The position numbers were made by a program, and so were the translations under genes. A DNA stretch of 33,151 nt from Terriglobia bacterium (GTDB lineage: Bacteria; Acidobacteriota; Terriglobia; UBA7540), in contig JASHON010000077.1 in NCBI GenBank assembly GCA_030041095.1, positions 1 to 33,151 on the forward strand, read 5' to 3'. The notes under the pieces are model-generated. The model did not search any database. It was not told the origin of the DNA and saw only the letters and a list, made by a program, of their open reading frames with translations. Of the stretch, positions 25,303 to 33,071 are shown piece by piece (within the stretch, counting starts at the first letter, position 1; every line of letters begins with the position of its first letter).

Positions 25303-27522
25303 GTGAACGACGGTCCCAAGTTCGGATATCGCGTAGCTTCGCTTGTGCTCGCGCTCGGCATGTGCGGAGCGGGTGCAGTCGCGGCTTCCGTCCACAACTC
25401 TGCGCTTCGCGTCGTGGTTCAGCCGGACGGTTCATACGAAGTCCTGATCCCGCATCTTGCAGCTCCAGTGCTCCGGGCCGATATTGGGGCGGAGATCGAT
25501 CATCATTGGTTTCTAAGCGGAAACTATCCGGAGCATCGGGCGAGGGTAGAAGAATTTCACGGCCGTCTGGGCGGCGGCCGCATCGTCAGGGTTTCGTTTT
25601 CCGGATTGACGTCGACGCCCGTTCTCATATGCAACTTGCGGCTCTACAGGAATTCTCCGTTCGGGGAAATTGACGTGACGGTCAGGAACAACACGAAAAA
25701 GGCGGTCACCATTCAGGCGATTCGAGTGGTGGAAGCGCTTGGGAAAACTAACATCCAGTTGGGTGCGCCGGCGAGCAGGGATCGCATCTTATCAGACAGT
25801 TTCAGCGAAGACGATCCCAAACTGAGAATATACAACCTGGGGGCAGCGCCGGGCGCAATACACCTCGGCGTCGGCAGCCAACTGATATACAACAGACAGA
25901 GCCATGAGAGTCTTTTTCTGGGGGCGCTCACCTCGCGCCGTTTCTTGACGATCTTGCGTCTCCAGGCTCAGAGAAAGCCAGGGAACCGATGCCAGATTGC
26001 GTCATTCACCGTTGATTCCACCGGTACAACGGAAGTCGAGCGTATCGGTCCTATGCGTGATGCGCCGGCGGACAGCCTCATCCCGTTGAATTATTCCCTT
26101 TCCCCCGGCAGGGAAGCCTCCTCCGAGCGCGTGATGTTTGCGGCCGGAACCGATTACCACGCGCAGCTCGAGGAATACGGGCGCGCCATCCGAGTGCTTC
26201 ACCATGCGCGGGTGTCCCGCGCAGCGCCGATGGGATGGTGGAGTTGGACTGCCTTCTACAGCCACATCAATGAAGATGCCGCTCTGACCAACGCACGATG
26301 GCTCGGGAAACATCTCAAGGGCCTGGGCTTCACGTACTTTCATATTGATGAAGGATACGATTACGCTCGCGGTCAGTACACCACTCCTGATCTTCAGCAG
26401 TTTCCGAAAGGAATGGCGTGGCTGGGCCGGCAAGTGGCAGCGCTCGGCCTGAAACTGGGCGTCTGGACCGCTCCCTTCGAAGTGTCCGCGCGGTCCTCGG
26501 TGTACAGGAATCACCGGAACTGGCTCGTACGCGACGCTCGCGGAAAGCCGCTCGAGATCGGTGGCTTCCACAAAGGTCAGCAAGGCACGTACGTTCTTGA
26601 CACTACCAATCCCGCTGCCCAGAAATATCTTCGCCAAACCTATCGCACGATGGTTCGTGACTGGGGTGTGAAGTACATTAAGCTGGACTTTATGGAATCG
26701 ACCTCTGTGGAAGGCTATTATCATCGGCCGAATACCACGGCGCTCGAGGCGGAGCGGATCGGTCTCGAGGTCATTCGCGAGGCAGTAGGGAACAACGTGC
26801 TGCTTGATAAAGACGGCAGTCCCATGCTCGCTCCTGTCGGACTGGTTGACGAGGGCCGCATCTCAGTGGACACTGGGCATTCGTTCTGGGCGAGTGAAGA
26901 AGCCGAGCCCGGGATCGCCGCGCGCTATTATATGAATCGCAATTGGTTTGTGAGTGACCCGGACGCGTTTACCGTCTCGCGCCAGTCGATCTACGACCAC
27001 TCCTGGCCCAACTCCGCCACGCCACTTACTCTGAAGGAAGCCCAGGTATCGGTCGTTTTGGCGGCTCTTGCCGGGGGAATGTACGAGATCGGAGACGATC
27101 TGCTGACGCTGGGCGCGGATCCGAAGCGTCTCGCGCTCGCAGAAAATCCGGACCTGCTGAGCATGGTTCGGCTCGGACGATCCGCGACTCCTGTCGACTT
27201 GATGTCTTACCGCAATCGAGATGAGCAACCCAGCATTTTTTTGCTTCACGAGAACTCTCGCGTGACGATGCTGGCCGTGTTCAACTGGACTGAACAGCCG
27301 CGTTCTCACGTCTTCAACGTTGCGGGCCTGGGATTGCCGGCAGGACGTTCTTACCACGCGTATGATGTACTCGATGGAAACCAGCCGATTCCCGTCCAAA
27401 ACGGCGCCCTCCGTCTGGAAGATCAGCCGCGGCACTCCGTGAAATTGATTAAACTCATTGACGATTCTGCCGTGCGGCTTGGGGCGCCACCCGGCCGGCG
27501 CTCACGGGAGTGTTCCGAATGA
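25303..27522 (+). CDS. Clan GH-D glycoside hydrolase (GH27/GH36-like, alpha-galactosidase type), exported
   Basis: 739 residues from GTG 25303, preferred because a signal peptide follows (YRVASLVLALGMCGAGAVAA); the 78 codons before it lie in repeats. There is no good Shine-Dalgarno, so translation may depend on the preceding gene. Residues about 30-290 are an N-terminal beta-sandwich. The barrel begins near 309 (MGWWSWTAFYSHINED) with YFHIDEGYDY and KLGVWTAPFEVS. D462 in KYIKLDFMES is the expected nucleophile, and D523 in R519-I-S-V-D523 the acid/base (R-x-x-x-D pattern of GH27/36). A beta domain ends the protein. Retaining alpha-galactosidase or a related alpha-glycosidase is likely. Its TGA overlaps the next gene's ATG, which ties it to the phosphonate operon. 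Confidence 0.85.
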   Translation: MNDGPKFGYRVASLVLALGMCGAGAVAASVHNSALRVVVQPDGSYEVLIPHLAAPVLRADIGAEIDHHWFLSGNYPEHRARVEEFHGRLGGGRIVRVSFSGLTSTPVLICNLRLYRNSPFGEIDVTVRNNTKKAVTIQAIRVVEALGKTNIQLGAPASRDRILSDSFSEDDPKLRIYNLGAAPGAIHLGVGSQLIYNRQSHESLFLGALTSRRFLTILRLQAQRKPGNRCQIASFTVDSTGTTEVERIGPMRDAPADSLIPLNYSLSPGREASSERVMFAAGTDYHAQLEEYGRAIRVLHHARVSRAAPMGWWSWTAFYSHINEDAALTNARWLGKHLKGLGFTYFHIDEGYDYARGQYTTPDLQQFPKGMAWLGRQVAALGLKLGVWTAPFEVSARSSVYRNHRNWLVRDARGKPLEIGGFHKGQQGTYVLDTTNPAAQKYLRQTYRTMVRDWGVKYIKLDFMESTSVEGYYHRPNTTALEAERIGLEVIREAVGNNVLLDKDGSPMLAPVGLVDEGRISVDTGHSFWASEEAEPGIAARYYMNRNWFVSDPDAFTVSRQSIYDHSWPNSATPLTLKEAQVSVVLAALAGGMYEIGDDLLTLGADPKRLALAENPDLLSMVRLGRSATPVDLMSYRNRDEQPSIFLLHENSRVTMLAVFNWTEQPRSHVFNVAGLGLPAGRSYHAYDVLDGNQPIPVQNGALRLEDQPRHSVKLIKLIDDSAVRLGAPPGRRSRECSE

Positions 27523-28892
27523 CTGCACACGTATCGCAAGACGACGACTTGAGCCACTTACGCTCGGAGGGCGATTTGAACATTTCTTCCCAGCGAAAAG
27601 CGTGGGAGGAAAAGGCGATCGATGCCGAAACCCGTAAGTGGCTTGCCGACGACGAAAAATACTTTCTGCGGCAGTCCCTCTCCACCCCATGTCTCAACGT
27701 CCTTTCGAGTTGTGACGGCGCGGATATCCAGGACTTGCAGGGTCGGGTCTATCTGGATTTTCACGGCAACAGCGTCCACCAGGTAGGCTTTCGAAACCGG
27801 CGCGTCATTGAGGCGATTAAAGCCCAGTTGGACACGCTGCCCTTCTGCACCCGCCGCTACACCAACGTGCCTGCAATCCAACTGGCCAGGAAATTAGCAG
27901 ACCTTGCTCCAGGTAATCTCAAAAAGGTTCTCTTCGCCCCTGGCGGATCGGAAGCCGTGGGAATAGCCCTGAAACTGGCGCGGGTAGCCACCGGACGGTT
28001 CAAAACAGTTTCGATGTGGGATTCTTTCCATGGCGCGTCTCTCGACACGATTTCAATAGGCGGGGAGGCGGCGTTTCGCAGCGGGATCGGTCCCCTGCTT
28101 CCCGGAAACGAGCATGCGCCTCCGCCGGACCCAGTTCATTGTCCCTGGCATTGCGGCCAGGAGTGCACCCTGCGATGTGCGGATTACATCGAGTACGTGT
28201 TGGAGAAGGAGGGTGATGTGGGCGCTGTGATCGCCGAAACCGTTCGCAGCACGCCGTACGTGCCTCCGCTGGATTATTGGAAGAAAGTTCGACAGGCATG
28301 CGACCGGCATGGCGCCTTGCTGATCCTCGATGAGATTCCAACTTGTCTGGGCCGAACGGGAAAAATGTTCGCCTGCCAGCACTACGACGTTGTGCCAGAC
28401 ATACTCGTGATTGGAAAGGGTCTGGGCGGCGGGGTTTTCCCGCTGGCTGCGGTTCTGGCACGGGAAGATCTTGACGTAGCACCCGACCGCTCCTTGGGTC
28501 ATTTTACGCACGAAAAGAATCCCGTCGCCTGCGCCGCGGGCTTAGCGACAATCGACTGCATTCAGGAAGACGCCCTCCTGGAAAATGCGCGGACCATTGG
28601 CGTGGAAGCGTTAAAGGCCCTCGAACAGCTTAGGCAGGACTACCCTCTTATTGCTAGCGTAAGAGGGCTGGGCTTGCTCCTGGGAATCGAATTGCTCAAA
28701 CCCGGAAACCCACCGGAGCGAGCCGTGCGCGAAGCGGAGAAGATCATGTATGGCGCCCTGGAAAGAGGTTTAAGCTTCAAGGTCACCATGGGTAACCTCC
28801 TCACGCTGACTCCACCGTTGACGGTTACAAAAGCGCAAATGAGCCAAGCCATTGAAATCCTGCGGAGCTGTTTCGAAGAGATGGAGTGGTAA
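27519..28892 (+). CDS. pbfA: (R)-1-hydroxy-2-aminoethylphosphonate ammonia-lyase, PbfA-type (class III PLP enzyme)
   Basis: 457 residues. The ATG overlaps the upstream stop (ATGA) and GGGAG lies eight bases before it. PbfA is a PLP enzyme with the class III aminotransferase fold that eliminates ammonia from (R)-1-hydroxy-2-aminoethylphosphonate to give phosphonoacetaldehyde. Recognised blocks: LRQSLSTPCLNVLSS, YLDFHGNSVHQVGF, LPFCTRRYTN, VLFAPGGSEA, SMWDSFHGASLDTISIGGE, IGPLLPGNEH, a CxxxC-containing PWHCGQECTLRCADYIEYVL, LLILDEIP, the PLP lysine K300 in VIGKGLGGG, and GHFTHEKNPVACAA. These match my memory of PbfA better than class III transaminases in general. Genes for the next two steps follow directly. 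A class III 2-aminoethylphosphonate transaminase role is the main alternative. Confidence 0.82.
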   Translation: MTAHVSQDDDLSHLRSEGDLNISSQRKAWEEKAIDAETRKWLADDEKYFLRQSLSTPCLNVLSSCDGADIQDLQGRVYLDFHGNSVHQVGFRNRRVIEAIKAQLDTLPFCTRRYTNVPAIQLARKLADLAPGNLKKVLFAPGGSEAVGIALKLARVATGRFKTVSMWDSFHGASLDTISIGGEAAFRSGIGPLLPGNEHAPPPDPVHCPWHCGQECTLRCADYIEYVLEKEGDVGAVIAETVRSTPYVPPLDYWKKVRQACDRHGALLILDEIPTCLGRTGKMFACQHYDVVPDILVIGKGLGGGVFPLAAVLAREDLDVAPDRSLGHFTHEKNPVACAAGLATIDCIQEDALLENARTIGVEALKALEQLRQDYPLIASVRGLGLLLGIELLKPGNPPERAVREAEKIMYGALERGLSFKVTMGNLLTLTPPLTVTKAQMSQAIEILRSCFEEMEW

Positions 28893-28913
28893 TCTCTGAT
28901 CGGCGCATCCGCC

Positions 28914-30134
28914 ATGCCAACGGTCACGATTAACAGCCGAATCTACCGGACTCGCTCCGTTCCAGTCGTGGGCATTTGTCTGGACGGCACGTCCCCTTCG
29001 CACCTCGAGGCGGCTCGGCACAGGATGCCACGGCTCACGCATCTCATTCGGCACGGTTCTTCCGGGCTGGCAAACGCCGTGATCCCCTCGTTTACCAATC
29101 CCAATAACGTTGCCATCGTCACGGGCGTTCCTCCAAATCAAAATGGAATTTGTGGAAACTACTACTACGATCGGCTGAGAGATTGCGAAGTCATGATGGA
29201 CGATCCGGCCTACCTTCGCTGTCCGACGATTCTGGCAGGGTTCCGCAGTTTGGGATATGCCGCGGCCGCGATTACCGCCAAGGACAAATTGCGCCGGCTC
29301 TTGGGTGAGGGACTCGAGGGGACCTGTTGCTCGATCGAGCGGCCGGGCGAGCTCTCCATGCAGGGCCGTTGCCTGAACGTTCAAGACCTTGTTGGACGCA
29401 AAGCCCCTGGCATTTACGATCCGGAAATAAGCCTCTACTGCATCGAAGCAGGCGTTCGCCTGATTGGAAAAACACATGTTGACCTTCTATACCTGAGCAC
29501 GACGGATTATGTGCAGCACAAATTCGCGCCTGACAGTGCGGAGGCGATCGATTTCTACGCCAAGTTGGATGATTTCATTGGCGCGCTCGATGAAGCGGGT
29601 GCTATCGTGGGCATTACCGCCGACCACGGAATGAACGACAAGACCGCAGAAAACGGCGCTCCCAACGTCCGATTCCTCGAGAGCGGCCTGCAAGGGAATG
29701 GCATGAACGAAGCCAGGGTCATCCTGCCCATTACGGATCCCCACGTGGTGCATCATGGCGCGCTTGGCTCTTATGCGACCGTCTACCTCGATCGCCGCCA
29801 CGTCCGCGAGGCCAGGGAAGCCCTTGAGGAGCTGGACGGAGTCGAGGTCGTATTATCTCGGCGAGAGGCTGCCCGATGGTTTGACCTGCCTCCCGAAAGT
29901 ATTGGCGATCTCATTGTTTTGAGCGGCAAAAACACGGTTCTGGGCCGCACTCCCGGATGGCACGATCTCTCTTGCGTCGGCCAAGGCCTCCGCTCGCACG
30001 GTGGCCTGCACGAGCGCACGGTTCCGTTCATCGCGAATCGCAAGCTGAGCAGTGAGTATTCGGGCAGGCTTGAAGCAGGTGAGGCAAATAATTACGACTT
30101 GTTTGATTTCCTTTTGAACGGAGTTGAAGACTGA
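28914..30134 (+). CDS. phnA: Phosphonoacetate hydrolase
   Basis: 406 residues, matching the usual length of PhnA, a zinc enzyme of the alkaline phosphatase superfamily that splits the C-P bond of phosphonoacetate to acetate and phosphate. Visible: metal-binding D24 in GICLDGTSP; the catalytic Thr T61 in SFTNPNNVAIVTGVPPNQNG; GICGNYYYD; the second metal cluster STTDYVQHKFAP (Asp, His), ITADHGMND (Asp, His) and the late RSHGGLHE (His). Cytoplasmic, with no signal peptide. It begins 21 nt after pbfA without a clear Shine-Dalgarno, and is followed three bases later by the dehydrogenase gene, so it is mid-operon. This symbol refers to phosphonoacetate hydrolase, not to the unrelated E. coli phnA. 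Confidence 0.9.
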   Translation: MPTVTINSRIYRTRSVPVVGICLDGTSPSHLEAARHRMPRLTHLIRHGSSGLANAVIPSFTNPNNVAIVTGVPPNQNGICGNYYYDRLRDCEVMMDDPAYLRCPTILAGFRSLGYAAAAITAKDKLRRLLGEGLEGTCCSIERPGELSMQGRCLNVQDLVGRKAPGIYDPEISLYCIEAGVRLIGKTHVDLLYLSTTDYVQHKFAPDSAEAIDFYAKLDDFIGALDEAGAIVGITADHGMNDKTAENGAPNVRFLESGLQGNGMNEARVILPITDPHVVHHGALGSYATVYLDRRHVREAREALEELDGVEVVLSRREAARWFDLPPESIGDLIVLSGKNTVLGRTPGWHDLSCVGQGLRSHGGLHERTVPFIANRKLSSEYSGRLEAGEANNYDLFDFLLNGVED

Positions 30135-30137
30135 CGC

Positions 30138-31562
30138 ATGGACGAAACGGGAACGATCATCGAAGCACAGCAGCGAGTGGCGGCAGAGTGGATCGAGGTC
30201 CGAAATCCGTATACCCAGGAAATAGTCGGGCGTGTCCCTTCCGCAAACAAGGCTGCAGCCGAAGAGGCGATCCGTGAAATGCGCGCTGCCCGAGTTCATC
30301 TTACGCGCCACGAGCGCCACCAGATTCTCAACCGGATGGCTGCCCACATCGAGGCGGACGCCGATTCGATCAGCCTTCTGATCACGTCTGAATCGGGTCT
30401 CTCTCTCAAGGACACTCGGCACGAAGTGGCGCGCTCAGTGGACGTTCTCCGTTTTGCGGCGATTCAAGCGCTGATTGACAGGTCTGAGGTGTTTCCGTGC
30501 GATGTGTCCAGCCTCGGCCAGGCGCGGCGCATCTATACCATGAGTCAGCCGCTCAACCTGATTGTTGCGATCACGCCGTTCAATCACCCGCTGAATCAGG
30601 TGGTTCACAAAATCGCCCCAGCCATTGCCACGAACAACAAGGTCATTCTCAAGCCTTCGCTGCAAACGCCGCTGGCCGCTTATCGTTTTGCCGAAGTCGC
30701 CTATACGTGCGGGCTGCCTCGGGAAATGCTGAAAGTGATCTGCGGCGGATCGTTGGATGTGGCTGAAACGCTTGTCCGAAGTGACCAGGTTGAAATGGTG
30801 ACGTTCACGGGCAGCACGGCAGTTGGGCGCCGCATTGCGGCCATTGCCGGGTATAAACGGCTCACGCTGGAGTTGGGCGGTGGGTCTTCCTTGATTGTTC
30901 TGCAGGACGCAGAATTGCCGAAGGCCGTTGATATTGCAGTGCGGGGTGTGTTTGCGAACAGCGGCCAGCGCTGCACCGCCGTTCGCCGCATCCTCGTTCA
31001 CCAAAGCATTGCAGATGAGTTTGCCGCTCGACTCGCCGAACGATGCCGGCAGATGAAATTTGGCGATCCGGCCGATGCCTCGACCGAAGTCGGCACCGTG
31101 ATCGATGAATCCGCCGCACGCAGGATCGAGGACAATGTCGAGGCGTGCCTGCAATCGGGCGGTAGGCTGCTCGCCGGTCACCGGCGCACCGGCGCCCTGT
31201 ATGCTCCCACCGTGCTGGACGACGTGAGGTTGGAGCATCGAGTGGTCGCTGAGGAAACCTTCGGTCCTGTCGCCTGCATCCTCCGGTTCCAGTCACTCGA
31301 CGAGGCGATCTCGATGGCCAATCACACCCCCTATGGCCTTTCTGGCGCTGTCGTGGGCAATCACTGGCCTTCCATACAACGCGTCATCACTGAGCTTGAA
31401 ACCGGCACGGTCAATGTGAACGAGGCGCCCGGGTTCCGGCTGGAGTGGTCTCCTTTTGGCGGGACCAAAGCGTCCGGCCTCGGAACCAAGGAGGGTGTCA
31501 TCGAGGCTATGAAGAGTATGACATTCGTCAAGGCATATTCACTCCCCTGGGACACTCCGTAA
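30138..31562 (+). CDS. phnY: Phosphonoacetaldehyde dehydrogenase (aldehyde dehydrogenase family)
   Basis: 474 residues, a full-length NAD(P)-dependent aldehyde dehydrogenase. Motifs: AITPFNHPLNQVVHKIAPAI (cofactor-binding region), VTFTGSTAVGRRIA (Rossmann turn), the general base E245 in LTLELGGGS and the catalytic cysteine C279 in NSGQRCTAVRR, 34 residues apart as usual; EETFGPVACILRF and the closing FGGTKASGLGTKEG. In PhnY the product is phosphonoacetate, the substrate of the gene just upstream. Specificity is assigned mainly from this context, because ALDH sequences alone rarely decide it; R/H residues that bind the phosphonate cannot be confirmed by eye. Only three bases separate it from phnA and 17 from the transporter, so the genes are co-transcribed. 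Confidence 0.85.
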   Translation: MDETGTIIEAQQRVAAEWIEVRNPYTQEIVGRVPSANKAAAEEAIREMRAARVHLTRHERHQILNRMAAHIEADADSISLLITSESGLSLKDTRHEVARSVDVLRFAAIQALIDRSEVFPCDVSSLGQARRIYTMSQPLNLIVAITPFNHPLNQVVHKIAPAIATNNKVILKPSLQTPLAAYRFAEVAYTCGLPREMLKVICGGSLDVAETLVRSDQVEMVTFTGSTAVGRRIAAIAGYKRLTLELGGGSSLIVLQDAELPKAVDIAVRGVFANSGQRCTAVRRILVHQSIADEFAARLAERCRQMKFGDPADASTEVGTVIDESAARRIEDNVEACLQSGGRLLAGHRRTGALYAPTVLDDVRLEHRVVAEETFGPVACILRFQSLDEAISMANHTPYGLSGAVVGNHWPSIQRVITELETGTVNVNEAPGFRLEWSPFGGTKASGLGTKEGVIEAMKSMTFVKAYSLPWDTP

Positions 31563-31579
31563 CAAGAAGAAAAACCAGC

Positions 31580-32908
31580 ATGTCGGAAAAGCGATCGCGA
31601 AGGAACTGGCGGTATCGCGTCTTTGCCCTGACGTGGCTCACCTACGCCGGTTTCTACTTGTGCCGGAAGAATATCAGCGTCGAAATTCCGCTCCTCCAGC
31701 GGCATCTGGGCTATACCACAGACCAACTGGCGCAAGTGGTTTTTGTATTCAGTTTGCTCTATGCCACTGGGAATTTCGTCTTCGGCATCCTGTCGGACCG
31801 TTTTGGCGCGCGGGTGGTGGTGGGGACCGGACTGTTCGTCGTCGTCGGCATCAACATCCTGCTGGGACTCCAGAGTTCGCTGTTCGCGCTCACACTTCTC
31901 GCGCTCGTCGGAGGGGCAGGGCAGGCTACAGGCTGGTCAGGATTAGTTAAGACGATGGCGTGCTGGTTCAAGCGGGAAGAGCGAGGCGTCGTGATGGGCT
32001 GGTGGGGCACAAATTACGTCCTCGGAGGTTCCGCAGCTACGGTGTTTGCGACCTTCGCGGCCACTTCACACACCTTCTTTCCCTCTCTCGGGTGGCGGAG
32101 GGGCTTTATATTCCCCGCAGTACTTCTGTTCTGCATCGCGATGATCTTTGTTTTCGGCGTGCCGAACAAGCCTTCGGACGTGGGGCTCGCGGATATTGAA
32201 GAGGAAGTGCAGGATAAAAACTTCCGAGCGGGTGATGAGCGATCTTCTCAACCGCGGGAAACTCCTGGTCGCGGGAGCGGCGCGGTCCGCGAATTACTCA
32301 CCCACCGCGCAGTCTGGGTGATTGGCGTCATGTATTTTTTCCTGGAGCTTACCCGATATTCGTTTCTGTTCTGGCTGCCGCTGTATATGACTGAGCGTCT
32401 GAGATATTCTCCGGGCGACGCGGGCTACACATCGTCCTTGTACGAGTTGGTTGGATTTTTGGGCGCCATCGTGGCCGGGTATGCCTCTGAAAGGCTGTTC
32501 CAGTCCCGGCGGTTCCCCGTTGGGTGCATCATGCTCTGCGGACTCGCCGCAGCCAGCCTGATGCAGCCTTACCTGGCCTCGCTCGGGCCTGTCTTCAACG
32601 CCATCGGAATCTCAATGATCGGCATTATGACGTACGGGCCGGATACGCTGATGTCCGGAGCTGCCGCGCAGGACATTGGCTCGGCAAGGGCGGCCGCGAC
32701 CGCGGCGGGCTTTATCGACGGCATTGGCCATATAGGAGAAATTGCCTCTCCGTTTCTCGTCGCATACGTCACGACGCGCTTTGGCTGGGACGTCTTGTTC
32801 TATATCTTCGTCCTGCTTTCACTGATCGGAGCGGGCATTCTGGCAACCCACTGGAATTATGTTCCGGGCCACGTCAAAAACCAGGAGTCTGTCAGCACGC
32901 CCGGCTAG
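31580..32908 (+). CDS. MFS transporter, organophosphate:phosphate antiporter (OPA/GlpT-UhpT) family
   Basis: 442 residues with 12 predicted helices. ATG 31580 is chosen because the 45 codons upstream overlap the dehydrogenase in another frame. The N-terminus has the OPA signature YAGFYLCRKNISVEIPLLQ, followed by the MFS loop FGILSDRFGAR and GWSGLVKTMACWF, WWGTNYVLGGS and FGVPNKPSDVGL, which also occur in GlpT/UhpT/PgtP-type carriers. A charged cytoplasmic loop (about 205-235) joins the two six-helix halves. Members exchange organophosphates for phosphate across the inner membrane. Last in an operon that liberates phosphate from phosphonates, it most likely imports the phosphonate substrate in exchange for phosphate. 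Exact cargo unknown; no phosphonate ABC transporter is present in the window. Confidence 0.85.
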   Translation: MSEKRSRRNWRYRVFALTWLTYAGFYLCRKNISVEIPLLQRHLGYTTDQLAQVVFVFSLLYATGNFVFGILSDRFGARVVVGTGLFVVVGINILLGLQSSLFALTLLALVGGAGQATGWSGLVKTMACWFKREERGVVMGWWGTNYVLGGSAATVFATFAATSHTFFPSLGWRRGFIFPAVLLFCIAMIFVFGVPNKPSDVGLADIEEEVQDKNFRAGDERSSQPRETPGRGSGAVRELLTHRAVWVIGVMYFFLELTRYSFLFWLPLYMTERLRYSPGDAGYTSSLYELVGFLGAIVAGYASERLFQSRRFPVGCIMLCGLAAASLMQPYLASLGPVFNAIGISMIGIMTYGPDTLMSGAAAQDIGSARAAATAAGFIDGIGHIGEIASPFLVAYVTTRFGWDVLFYIFVLLSLIGAGILATHWNYVPGHVKNQESVSTPG

Positions 32909-33003
32909 CCACTCAGACACTCGCCGCACCCGTCAACAGAAACTGACCGGCCCCCAGGAGCTTCGCACGGTAAATCCATCACGTAGCCCTTCAATAGGTT
33001 AGC

Positions 33004-33030
33004 GGGAAATTCGCAGGTGGGAAATTCGCA
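33004..33030. repeat. Tandem 12-bp direct repeat (candidate regulator site)
   Basis: GGGAAATTCGCA occurs exactly at 33004-33015 and 33019-33030, centre to centre 15 bp, immediately before the -35 box at 33032. Confidence 0.7.
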
Positions 33031-33031
33031 C

Positions 33032-33059
33032 TTGCATTTTTGCTGGCCCGGGTTATAAT
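33032..33059 (+). promoter_or_regulatory. Strong sigma-70-type promoter
   Basis: TTGCAT (33032-33037), 16-bp spacer, perfect TATAAT (33054-33059). Transcription would start near 33066, about six bases before the ATG at 33072, so the leader would be very short and there is no room for a Shine-Dalgarno. Confidence 0.6.
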
Positions 33060-33071
33060 TCTTGCAGCCCT

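Larger units (their letters stand above)
32909..33071. other. Intergenic region before the last gene
   Basis: Contains no visible terminator for the operon; holds the direct repeat and promoter listed separately. Confidence 0.5.

Noticed and set aside
26002..26724. 240-codon minus-strand frame inside the GH-D glycosidase
   Set aside because: Shadow; the opposite strand holds the catalytic barrel.
30435..31238. 267-codon minus-strand frame inside phnY
   Set aside because: Shadow of a well-supported aldehyde dehydrogenase gene.
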